DNA from: Anticarsia gemmatalis
Lineage: Eukaryota > Arthropoda > Insecta > Lepidoptera > Erebidae
DNA: 64,000 nucleotides
Reading direction: 5' to 3'
Assembly (NCBI RefSeq): GCF_050436995.1
Contig: NC_134747.1
Location: forward strand, 11,477,501-11,541,500
The notes below the pieces were generated by a model. That model was not told the origin of the DNA. It ran no database searches and saw nothing but the letters and a program-made list of their open reading frames with translations. The position numbers and the translations under genes were made by a program. Within the stretch, counting starts at the first letter, position 1; each line of letters begins with the position of its first letter. This document shows, one piece after another, positions 52,121 to 63,487 of this stretch.

Positions 52121-53009
52121 TCAAACTGTCACAAACACTTCGTCACAACACGTCACTCCGCTTCACTTCACTAACAATCACTCAAAAATTCAGATATGTT
52201 TATGTTCAACACTGTTTTATGATATGTTACAGATATCGCGTAAATTAAGAGTATGCGCTAGACGTTTTCATTGCTTCGCCGGCCTAAAACTAATAAATCG
52301 TGAATTATTACTTCAACTGTATATCTTTATTCTTGAAGCTATTTAGATATGACGGATTCCAGTTTTTTATAGTAATGCGGACTGGTGTTTGTAATTCGAG
52401 ATAAAGATTACGTTTGCGTATCGTAATCGATAGTAAACTCCGCGGGATTAGTGTTTTATGATTGGGTAATTGACAACTATTTGATATGATATGTGGAAAT
52501 CATGTTAGGGTCATAAATATTGGACTAAAACAAGTGTCTTTAATCAGGCAATAACAAATTTTATGCTTCGATAAAAATGACTTAACTTTCGATCTTACTC
52601 TTTTCCGTTGTTATCGATAAAGTTCTTTGCATTCAAACAGTAATTAACACTCAAGCAATGTTAGAATTCGAACCTTGAACTTGTGGAAGTTTTAATGAAT
52701 GACTTCACGTATATCTAGCGTTTGAACGTTAACACGAACGATCCAAACAGATCTCTGTTTATACATTCATAAACAAATCTTTGTTTCTGTCAATTAGCCA
52801 CGAGTTTAGCGTCTATAACAAACTCACTACTGTAAAACAATACGTCATGTTGCTTACGAAAATTTCATAGCTACGCACGTGAAGGGAATACTGTTTTTTA
52901 AACAGATCGTAATTTACCCGACTTCGGCGAAACCGTGTAATGAATGTTTGGTTCAGCACAGGTGGAAACACGGAAATCTATTTTCAAGCGACGAGTGTTG
53001 TTTTTCCGC

Positions 53010-53420
53010 CATAGTAACGTAACACAGGGCGCCCATAAAACGTTGCGTCATGGCCCACGGCCGGGGGTGGTCCCCCTCTTGTAAACAGATTGTGACGCTG
53101 TCCACCGGACTATACCAAATCGCGACCAACAGGTGGTTTCCTTCTAAATTTCGCGAACTCTCGAAGTAGATCAAACTCACTATATATTTTTTATATTTTT
53201 TTGTTGTGTTCCTAATTTGAACTTGCCGGTCCGTTAGATATGTTCGGACATTTTCGGACGGAGCGTTCGGAAAGCGGTTAGCGGCATGACGCGGCGCTAC
53301 CGAACCGCGTGGAAGCCTGCGCGCGACTGTCGTTCGCCCCATATGATCCGCCACAGGTAGCCGCTCATTAGTACGTAGCACTCAAAGTTACAGTTCCGAA
53401 TCCCCGGGACATGGAGCGTT
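53010..53420 (-). promoter_or_regulatory. GC-rich stretch, possible promoter or 5' UTR of the minus-strand gene
   Basis: GC-rich, CpG-bearing DNA (GGCGCCCATAAAACG, CGGTTAGCGGCATGACGCGG) about 0.9-1.3 kb upstream of exon B on the same strand. A possible donor, ATATATA|GTGAGT, lies at about 53181 on the minus strand. A 142-codon open frame crosses it (52953-53381) but shows no domain and runs past the donor, so I treat it as untranslated. Confidence 0.35.
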
Positions 53421-54169
53421 CAGTACTGAGCAATTTGTTTTACTCAATTTTTCTATAAATACATCAGTTGTCGCCTACTACTAGGGAGTTGGAGTTACTC
53501 TCGAAGGCCTGTTTAGCGATTGCGAAGAGTTTTTTGTGAGAGTATTTTCGTGAAGCTTTTGAAAAGACTCTAGGGAATGGGTGGGGTAATGGTGTTAACC
53601 AATTACTTAAAATAAACTCGTTTTGTTTAAAATATATGGAGATTAATGATTTGTTAATATTTTGTTGTTGACAATGTTTGAAATTTAACACGCTTCAATC
53701 TTTTCTGATAAATATAGAACAACAATAAGTGTTTGTTGAAACGCCATTTTTCAGTTAACAATATTTAAAACATAACAATAATGATTTATTTGTCAATATG
53801 TTCTTTTGTTTTCGTAACAAATTGTATTATTTGTAACACAAAATACCGAAAATACAACGTATTTATTCATTTGTTCCAGCAACCGCTGCAGTGTCACTTT
53901 TATGAAGTCATTTGTTTTAACCTCAACTTTATATGTATCAAATTATACAATAAGTGAGTTGTATTTTTGTCGCTTATTTGCTTTGATGCAGCTATTAAAC
54001 AAGATAGGCAGTCGTATGGCAGCATGTCAAATTTAAAAGTCTGTAGGAAGCTTAAAGTTATGATAGGGACTTCTACTTCTTTAAAGGGCTATATATTATC
54101 ACCACAGTTTAAAAACACGAATTTTACTGCGACAACATTATTCTAAATAATTACTGCCCTGATCCCTAA

Positions 54170-54260
54170 CCCGCACTTGGCTAGCATGGTGGACTCAAGA
54201 CGCCCCCCTCGTATTGGGTGGAGACCCTCGCCCTACAGTGGGACCGACACATTAAAATTT
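54170..54260 (-). repeat. Reverse copy of the 'CCTTGAGTCCACC' repeat
   Basis: GGACTCAAGACGCCCCCCTC then TGGAGACCCTCGCCC reverse-complements to the GGGTTTCC...CCTTGAGTC block seen at 898-950, 24338-24410 and 41985-42030. Confidence 0.5.
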
Positions 54261-54890
54261 ATTTAATTTAAGCCTCCCTCCAACAAACTTGCACAGGACG
54301 AACTTAATACCACATACATTCTAAATTGTAAAATAATGTGCATTAAATTTTTTTTTGTAAATACACACAAACTTAACTGTTACACACAAATGAACATTAT
54401 TTATTAGTTTAATATATACTATTTTTATAATTGAGATTGTTTCTTGTGTCACGGAGACTTTTACAAACATACAAACAACGCGCGCGGACACAAAGTACAA
54501 CCGTACATTGTGACAATAATATGTATGATGAATTCTAGAAAGACTTGCTTCACGGGAAATTACTACTCCGTCGGGGAAATCCAACGGCGAATATATAATT
54601 ATTTATGTACTTTATCCATTAGTGACTTATTTACATGCGCGTTGAGTGCACAAACAAAGAAATGACTTAAGTGACGCACTTCCCAATAATTTATATGCCA
54701 TTGTAGAATCAAGGAAAATTTTCAACGGTATGCTATTCGTTTTAGTAGTATTATATTTTAAGTACGGGGAAAAGGTGATGCAGGTAATTTCTTAAGGATA
54801 ATATAGTAAATACTATTTACAAAATTAGAATAATTCAGTCATTAATTACTATAAATGACCCTGAGTGATCTTTATGAATGAGTTATCCTT

Positions 54891-55093
54891 AGTTTGTCGT
54901 GACTTTGCCCGCGTAGACAGTTAGACACATACTATTATATGTTTATATTTTTTATTTATATTATGTTTAGGTAATAAAATAGTTTATTAATTCTGCTTTT
55001 TATCTATCTGTCTGATAAATTCATCAAAATCTATTTAGTAGTTTCTACGGGAAAGAGGGAGAAATATCTTTGAAGACTATAAATACTAATAGG
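54891..55093 (-). repeat. SINE-like repeat, reverse copy
   Basis: GTTTGTCGTGACTTTGCCCG then CGTAGAC, TTCATCAAAATCTATTTAGT and ACTATAAATACTAATAGG are the family blocks in reverse. Confidence 0.62.
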
Positions 55094-57328
55094 AAAATGA
55101 TAGCGAACAGGTAAACTAATAATAAAGGGATTTAATAATACGTATGATCAATTATAATAATAATTACTCTTATTTTAGCTAACCTTGATACTGGTTATTA
55201 TTGTCAAGAAAATTGTAAAGAATCAGTCAAAAGTAAATAATTGATATTTTTTTTAACTAATATTAATGAGTGCATGAATTTACCACTAGCATCATACCTT
55301 ACCATCATTTTCAGATTTTTGTTTGGTATACGAACAAAACTAAAATAATCTAGTACGAGATAGTTGATTGCTTTAATAAGGCCGTAATATATTTGAATAT
55401 TTTATTTATTTACAAATTTTAAACTTTGTATACAGAGCTGAAAAAAGGCGGACTACCTAAAGTCTTACAACACTTACAATATTTTTTCATCTCAAAATGC
55501 TTAGATCATTAATAATTATAATAATCAATTTGCTCAGTCTAAAGCAAAACATCGCCTGTCATAGCGCACTTTCAAACAAAAATTAAAACCTTCCAATCAA
55601 TAACTATTGAAAGCTTTTTAATCAAAGCGTATTACAGAAGCGTTATAAAGAGCTCTAATTCAAAATAAGCAAGATTTTTACTTTACTTTTCAAACTGCTC
55701 ATTGAAGTCTGATTACAGCATTCAAAGTTCCGTTCAGATGTTATTCAATAGAAATAAAATGTATTTTGAAATATTATCAAGTAAAATCACAATTCTTGAA
55801 GCAGCGGGATAGTTCTTTTTTTCTTTTCCGCCATTAGTATAGTCAACCTCACTAGGTTCCTTCAATTAGTTCGTTCATCCTTCCTTTTAAAATCCTTGAT
55901 TTATTATTATTATAGTTGATCACCTAGTATTATTTGACATCAACGGGACCTACTGTTGACGTGTGATCATTAGAATTGGGACACTAGATCGTCTACAACG
56001 AAGGATTACCCAGCTGTGAAATCTATGCCAAAGCATGCATAACATTTGAACTGAATGCTAAAGTACCTACCTAAGTAGGGTTTCAAAAAGTTATAAAAAA
56101 AATGAAATACAAGTTTAATTCAGAAAATTTGTCTATCTGTCTTTTAATTCCTTAGCTTTAAACCGCAAGTAGTTTGGGTAGAGAGTAAAAGGTATTAAAA
56201 TAGAAAAGATTTTTTCAAAAATCAACACCTGAATTATTTAAATAAGGGTTGACACTTTGTACGCTAGTAGAGCCACACGAGTCAGCCAGTAATTATTAAA
56301 GAAAAAATCAAAATATTTTAAAAAACTAAAGCAGGACGGCTAATAAGCTAAGAAACAGGATCAAAATATCAAGATCATGTGACATAATGTTTTACCACCG
56401 TGATCTACTAAACCTAGTAATCCGAGATTACTAGATAACACCTATCAGACTAATCTTCAAAGTATCTTACGATGTAAGGCGATAATTTGTGGACTGTAAA
56501 CTTATATTTCGGCCATTAATATCGGGATTGCTGAATCTTATGTCAGTGTTATAAATGTTATCTTTATTGATGATTGTTACACTAGGTTGTTCAAGGTCGT
56601 AGTTACTAGGTAAAAGACAATAGAAGTATGTTTTTCTAAACGTTTGAAGCACTAAAATTTTTCTCGAATCGTGAGACCCTATAGACATACTAACCCCTAC
56701 CTGTAACTGCGCTGTTTTGATTAGCTATTGCTGAAAATGTCTCTATCGCTACGGAAATTTTTATCTCAATAAGGTAAACCGTTTTCGCTCGGCTGACCAA
56801 ACAGATCAAACAATAAAACTAATATTTATTGCTTCAAAATTAGATTGTAATAATAATATGAATTACTCGAAGCATAATTATTTAATATCTTGGGTAGTAG
56901 TTAGTACAGTTGTGTCAAATACGTTACAAAATACACATCTTTAATATTTACAGGTTTAAACCGATGATTTAGTAAATGTATATCGGTTTAGCGTTCTTGA
57001 AGTACGTTAACATTTGGCGATAACTATTGCAATGTTATTATGCCCATATAAAGAACATTAAAAGCGATACCGCTTGAACTAGAACAAGACAACTAACCCT
57101 AAAAGCTGAACGTATTTGAAGTCGTAACGAAGGGAATGTGAGAAGTTGCTAACAAGTCGTGACGTCATCGTTACAGTTGAGCGATTGCTTTGTTTGGACC
57201 TGACCTTGGACCTTTGCCGTGAAGGGATCCGTGTGAATTACATGTCTAGTTTAGTAGGTAATACTGTTTTTGTTGGGACTATGACGACTGTAAATAGGAT
57301 TAAGATGCTTAGGACTTTACAATGAACT
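55094..57328. other. Non-coding stretch, nothing recognised
   Basis: AT-rich. A perfect TGACGTCA lies at 57160-57167. No repeat or exon supported. Confidence 0.45.
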
Positions 57329-57489
57329 GTAGTCCAATTCTGTATAGTCTGTACTGTTAAACATCGAGTGTTTGAGATTTAAAATGTACTGCCAAAATAG
57401 TTCTTACCGGGCCAGGTAAGTTTTCGTGTAAAATTTCTCGATAGCTTGCCAGTTGTCAGTAGTCGATAGTAGGAAAGAATTGAGCTACT
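57329..57489. mobile_element. MITE family copy, eroded
   Basis: TGTAGTCCAATTCTGTATAG left, GTCAGTAGTCGATAGTAGGA then AAGAATTGAGCTAC right. The inner GTTCTTACCGGGCCAGGTAA shows a small deletion of the GAGGCGCTGATC block. Confidence 0.75.
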
Positions 57490-57816
57490 GATCGTAGACC
57501 TAAATTTTGATAGGTGATAACAAATATGAACTGGCTCAATAGTTTGAGTTAAAATTTGAATCCACTGAAGGGTATACGGGCATAGCAGTAAAAAATATTT
57601 TCCGAAACAAAACGACGCAAAATTTTTGTTTATTATGATTTCGACGTGTTACTGTTATTTCAAAACATAGAACAATGTAAAAACTGTAATAATATGTTAG
57701 TGAAGTAACCCTTCAATATTCAGTAAATTACAGACGCACAAATAAATATTAATTTAAAATTATTATAACACTAAATTATTTATAATTGGAAAATTGCGCA
57801 AGGTATTGTTTTTTTC

Positions 57817-57842
57817 TTTGCGTTGCTAAAAAACAACGCAAA
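57817..57842. repeat. Short hairpin TTTGCGTTG/CAACGCAAA
   Basis: Nine-base perfect arms around CTAAAAAA. No U-run or gene context supports a terminator role. Confidence 0.5.
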
Positions 57843-59521
57843 CGATGTTGATCAGTTCACGAAAGAATGGGTCGTACGTAATGGCTATGAAAGGCGGTTT
57901 TAATTAATAGATCAAAACAATGGCATAGTGCATACCAATATTGTGGTATTTTTTTATCTTTGTTTATAAAAAAAAATATATGCAGTTCCTTCTTACTTTG
58001 ACATCATTATTGAATAAGTGCATTGTGTACTCATTAACTTAAAATGTTTATTAATCACTTATTCTAACATAAAATATTATTAATAATATTTCTTTCTACT
58101 TTTTACTAAGATACACGTTTATCGCAGTCGTTACTCCGGTTTTCAGAAAAAGAAAATTGGAAAAACTAATTGCGTATCAATTGATTACAATGCGATCAAT
58201 CTGACCCGAAATCAATACTATTATATGTTTTTGTGTTCTTTGTGAGAATAGTACTGACAACACTTAATTTAATGTATTGTTCTAACGTGACCTTTGTTAA
58301 CAGCGCCATAATAATATTTCAGTTTCAAATCATAGGCCGAATTAAATGTTTTTATCCCGAATAATTATCCCGAAAACATGTTTCATTAAACAAAAAACAT
58401 TTTTAAACATCATTACATCGAATCACACCCTCGTCACACACTTCATCATTCAACATAAGGCTTACATTACCGTTCGTATTAATTGGATCAGCAGTAAGCC
58501 AAAGTTCGCGTGACGTCGGCCATTCCACCCCGGTTTGCGCTAACAATTTGTTTTATCGTTGCACAAGATAAACTGGGCTTGTGGAAATTCCCCGCCATGT
58601 TGTTTCGATGTTTTTCTTGTTTTTTGTTTTTGTTTTACGGCCTATATTTTGTTAGAACATTTTAAATGTTTTTGAGTTCATTGTGTTTTGTAATTTGTTG
58701 AGTGTTTTGTTTTATGATATGAAAGGGTATGGAATACTGTATTTGTGTAGTATTTTTTGCAGGTATTTGATAAAATTTTAATGGTGGCCGGTGGATTTTT
58801 GATGTCAAATTATTCTGATATCAGTTTCATTTTGAAGTAATTTTAACTATTCCTGCATTGCTCTATTTGCTTGCATATAAATTATTGTGAATAAAAAATA
58901 CTAGACGTTCTTTATAAACATTATTAAAAACACTAACGTGATATTATTCGTTGTGTCTATACATAGAGATAGAAATTATAATAACAATAATTATTATTTA
59001 TAACACAACCTACAATACATTTACAATTAAATTGCTATATCCTATTAAGTTCCATGAATAACATGATTTTGACTAACCCTTGTCGAGGTGCATATTCAAT
59101 CAGCCAGAAGGGTTGAACCTTGATTTTAAACGGTTTACGATTCCACTGCAAATGACATGTGGGTTTGAACCCTTTGGATTAAATGCTTGAGGTCTGTTGA
59201 GGTTTTTTGTTGGGGGTTGTTGCTGTAATTGAGCGTGAATACGGTTTGGGTAAACAGCTTGATCAAATATTTAATGTATTGTTTAAAGTATGTTAAATGG
59301 AAATATCATTTATAATCAATTTCATTAAATGTAACTGTTGTTTATTAAACTACAATATCACTATATAATAATGATGACAATCAATGATAAATCCAAAGTA
59401 ATACCTCTAATTAAGTTTTGGTTTGTAATTCGCAAACGTTTCAACACTAAGCTTTCACTTAAACTAAACAACTCACTAGCGCCACTAAAACTAGCGACGC
59501 AAAATCGTACTAACAACTTAC

Positions 59522-59783
59522 CAATCGTGTAAGTGGCGCCATCTATCTGAAACGTGGCACTTTTGCACTTCTTGAAGATTTTCCCGCTCACCACTTGGCG
59601 GGTGGCGCTGCCGTGCGTGGCGGGATTCGAAGCGATCTCCTTTCTCGCCGCTTGGGGCGCACTTGTATCAAACTTGTTCCTCAACTCCTCGAACGACAAC
59701 TCGGACGACAAGTCCGGTTTGTCGCGAAACTGTCGCACTTGCCCGTATATGCCCTTGGTGGACTCGGCCGCGTTTTTGTCCAT
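59522..59783 (-). CDS. Candidate alternative first coding exon A, unknown protein
   Basis: From ATG at 59783 (context GGCAAAATGG, an A at -3 and G at +4, a good insect start) to the donor ACGATTG|GTAAGT at 59522: 87 codons plus one base, phase 1. An in-frame TGA upstream fixes the start. A polypyrimidine acceptor (TTTCTTTCCTTACAG) ends at 59834, so the exon may be 59522-59833 with a 50-base leader and an earlier non-coding exon. Seen: charged N-terminus (GIYGQVRQFRDKPDL), LSFEELRNKFDTSAPQAARK, and KKCKSATFQIDGATYTIG at the C-end. Coding-like composition: GC-rich third positions in AT-rich surroundings. The final motif and phase match the exon at 51880-52120. No known domain is recognised. Confidence 0.72.
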
Positions 59784-59839
59784 TTTGCCTCAAAATTCAC
59801 TATACATCACTCGTACACAGTTACACTATGTCACTGTAA

Positions 59840-61976
59840 GGAAAGAAAAACCTTGTTAATATTGTATTATGAAAAAAATTCAAGCCAAAAACTTTAAAGC
59901 TCAATCCGTAAAAAAATTGGTACATGCCGATGCTACATGGTATGTTTTCAATAAATGTAGAGTCAGAATGTCACTTACTCAGCTTTTTATAAACTGAATA
60001 ACATAGTTTTTTTGGTATATGTGCTTATATTATTTAGTAAAATATAAATAGATCCCGACAAAGTTTACAAATACCATATCAATGAAAAACGATCGCCCAA
60101 AACACAAAATAATTTCAACGTACTTAAAAACTGTCAACATCATTATTTTGCCCTTAAAATACCTAAAGAAGAATAAAATAAGCCGACCTCATAAAAATAA
60201 TACAAAAAATACACTCCTTAAATACAATATTATCTGAATTTCCCCAGTATCTCGATATGGTTGACAAAGCGTTAGTGGTCTATCTACGATCTACAGCGGC
60301 GAAGGACGGTCCGAAGATTAATCTACAAGTGAAGAAACTAAGATGCGGGTAATTAAACCCATATGTAGGTCGTTGTAGACATTATAGCGTTTAGAAAACG
60401 TTTATATTGTAGAGGTATGGTTTTAATCATAATAATAATGCTGCTTATGTTTATATGAAAAATGTATGGTTTTCATATGAAAAACTATTGTCGTACATTT
60501 TTCGGAGTATACGTAATATATTTAAGTAGGAATAATTCCAAAACTCACACGAAGCCAGCAAAGCCAATAACGCCTCCCTCATTCAGGAGGAGACCTTTGA
60601 CCAGCATTGTATTGCAGCCGTTGGTTAAAAAAATATTTTTTTTTTGAACAGAAACTTAAAACAACTACGCAATTTGGTCAAAAAATGACAAATATTCGAT
60701 ACAAAATTAAATGCTAAACCATAACATCAAAAACTCTTAATAGTGAAAGCATAAAAATTACGTCGATGGTACATTTTGTCGATCCTGCAATTTTTTTCCG
60801 TATGCTATAAACATAAAACTTATGATAGGTTCTCTGCGTAACGTAAGAAGATTTTTACTGTACTATGCGTTGCCAACTTCTAGGCCAAAACAACTATTTG
60901 CCAAATAATTAAAAATCATTCTCGAATATATATAAATAATAATCATATTTCGTGACTTTCAATTATTAATTTGTCTCTCAGTTAGAAATTAAGTGTACAA
61001 ATTATTGACTATTAGGCGAATTATAAAGCCGGTATGGCAAATTATCTCACACTACATAAATATTCTCGTCCAATTATCGACATAGAGAGCCTTTAAGGAT
61101 AAATTGAGCGTTATTCAGTCCATTATCTTGGGCGTTCCATGACTAGGAGATAGATAAATTACGATTACGATCGCCTATCGATCTTACTCCGTCTATTCCC
61201 ATTTTGACCATTAATATAGTTGAGGAACTGTGATCTGGGATTATTTTTTAGGTCAAAGAATAGTTATTATGTGGTTAATGAGAAAAGTCAAAGAAAAATC
61301 TTAAACAGCCAAGTTGTTTTTACTGAATTTTTCATCTTTGCTTTAATCGGAACAAAAAACAATTACGTGCTAATTGAACTTAATATATTTTCAGTACTTT
61401 CTAAATCACGATGTTAATGCATACCTAATATTATTATGATTCGGTGACATTCATTATTCAAGTTTGCTACTGCAGGACTTCGTTCAACATTAGTTTCTAT
61501 ATACAAACAAGACAGATCCAAACTTAAAGCAGAGTAATTGTACATTGTCACAATTACTTAAGAAGTATAACAAAACACTGCATAAGGTAAAATTTTGATA
61601 CAATTACAATTTCTAGTAAGTACTACTTTTCAAGCTTTTCTACCTTTCTTTCTTTAAATGCAAAGTGTTTTCCCAATACCTACAAGTATTTAAATCGTAA
61701 ACACGTGATTAATGTACTCCTGGATCGTGTAACCTTATTCCCTAAAAGCACTAGCGAAGCGATTTTTTATCCTTATTTTAATGTTTCTTACTTTCTGTAG
61801 TATAATGCGATGATTCTGCGAATTTGTGATCAACTAATGGTCCTTTGAAATGTTTTGCGAGTACCGTTAGTAGAGAATTGAAATGTAATTTATTGATTAT
61901 GATATTAGATGTTATTGATGAGTTCTGAGTTGATTATATTATTAGAAATCTAGCAATGGGAATGAAGTTATTATAT
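59840..61976. other. Non-coding stretch with an RTE scrap
   Basis: At 60585-60626 AGGAGGAGACCTTTGACCAG then CATTGTATTGCAGCC is a decayed RTE 3' end (plus orientation). The rest is AT-rich without recognisable genes. Confidence 0.45.
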
Positions 61977-62224
61977 ACTAGCTGACCCGCGCAACTTCGC
62001 TTGCGTCACATAAGAGAGAAATTTCCCCGTTTTTGTAACATTTTTCGTTGATACTCTGCTCCTGATGGAAGTAGCGTGAAGTTATATAGCCCAAAGCCTT
62101 CCTCGATAAATGAGCTCTATAACACTGAAAGAATTTTTCAAATCAGACCCGTAGTTCCTGATATTAGCGCGTTCAAACAAACAAACAAACAAACAAACAT
62201 TCAGCTTTAAAATATTAGTATAGA
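61977..62224 (+). repeat. Lep1-like repeat, copy 6
   Basis: ACTAGCTGACCCGCGCAACT to AAAATATTAGTATAGA with about five CAAA units. It lacks a few bases after AAGAGAGA. Confidence 0.86.
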
Positions 62225-62559
62225 AGATATTATCATGTATTATTTTTCTACTTTGTCATTCTGATAACAGTCATAACTCCACAGCCTTGCGTTGTTCATC
62301 CCGGTATAATTTTGAGTCTTCTCACGATTTTTTCTTAATCATACACTTATTTTAATTCCACTTGACTATTTATTACTCACAAGGTTTCTCATTTTAGAAA
62401 GCTATCTTTTAAAGAAGAAATTTTAAATTTTCTGAACCGTATGAAAATATTTAACTTAAATAGACGCTGGCTAGTGGCCATTACTGTGCCTAAAACGCAA
62501 TTCTCACTATATTTCCCGCCGATATCTTCCTACATTCATTACGAACCAACACCTCCGCA

Positions 62560-62690
62560 GCAACGTGCTATTTACGAAATTCGTAGCATAATTCACGTTT
62601 CGCCGATACAGGAATCGCTACGAAGTCGTAGCAATTTGTGTATTAAGACCTCTACGTGTCTACGTGCCGTAGCAACGTAGGGTTTGTGTA
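62560..62690. repeat. CGTAGC-rich patch
   Basis: Repeated short blocks CGTAGCATAA, CGCTACGAAGTCGTAGCAA, TCTACGTGTCTACGTGCCG and TAGCAACGTAGGG form interlocking short palindromes. Similar CTACGCC blocks occur at 13612-13690. The frame across it (62441-62680) is probably a by-product of the repeats. Confidence 0.4.
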
Positions 62691-63487
62691 AATCTAAATG
62701 TTTCGTACTATTGTTATTTAGAACAGTTATATCACTACAATCCCTATATTCTACTAATTTGTTTTGTTTCGTTTTGGTGCTTAGTTACTTAGAGGAGGTT
62801 TAAAATACAGAATAGTAATATATCTAAAGTTTCATATAGGAAACTACACCTAGCCCACAAAGCAACGGGTTAGTCGTGTATAATATAGCATTTCGTTCAA
62901 ATAACGTCCTTAATTTTATTCTAAACATTTTGCCCTAATACTAACGTGTTTAGCAAAAGTATTTTTTTGGGAATTTTCCTAAATATGCCTGTTCGGTAAA
63001 AGTGTCAGAGAAAGTTTAATGAGCGCCTCGAATGAAGCAGTTTTATCGCGAAATATTTTCTTGTGTGACTTTTCGCAACTTGGACGAAAAGTTGTCAACT
63101 AGACGCGTGCTCAAAAATATCTCTTCATAATTTATTTTTTAAGGTAATTGGCATTATTTATTGATATTTCGCAAACAAGCTCTCGGCTTTTAATGTTATT
63201 TTTTGGCTACAAAAGGATTCATACAGCAGCGTGCTCTTTCAAGATTCGCTGAGTCTTTTACCAGTTATGCGTAAAATACAGTTTATATTGATAATGTTCG
63301 ATCGTCCATTTATGTATGAAGTAGTTAAGTTGCAGTGGGAATAAACATATTTGGAAGACTGTTAACGCGAAATTCAATCGTTTTGTCATTTAAATGCATA
63401 TTTAATACTGCTATCTATTTTTTAAATCCCATTATTCAATATATTTTGTAAAGTGAAATACCTAAAAGGTTTACATTTTATATTAAA

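Noticed and set aside
52953..53381. 142-codon minus-strand open frame as a gene
   Set aside because: GC-rich but without motifs, and it crosses a plausible donor. More likely promoter and untranslated sequence.
59554..59897. Two plus-strand open frames of about 100 codons
   Set aside because: Both are antisense shadows of exon A (59522-59783), which has the better start, donor and composition.
62441..62680. 79-codon plus-strand gene
   Set aside because: The frame arises from repeated CGTAGC/TACG blocks, with no motif or splice evidence.
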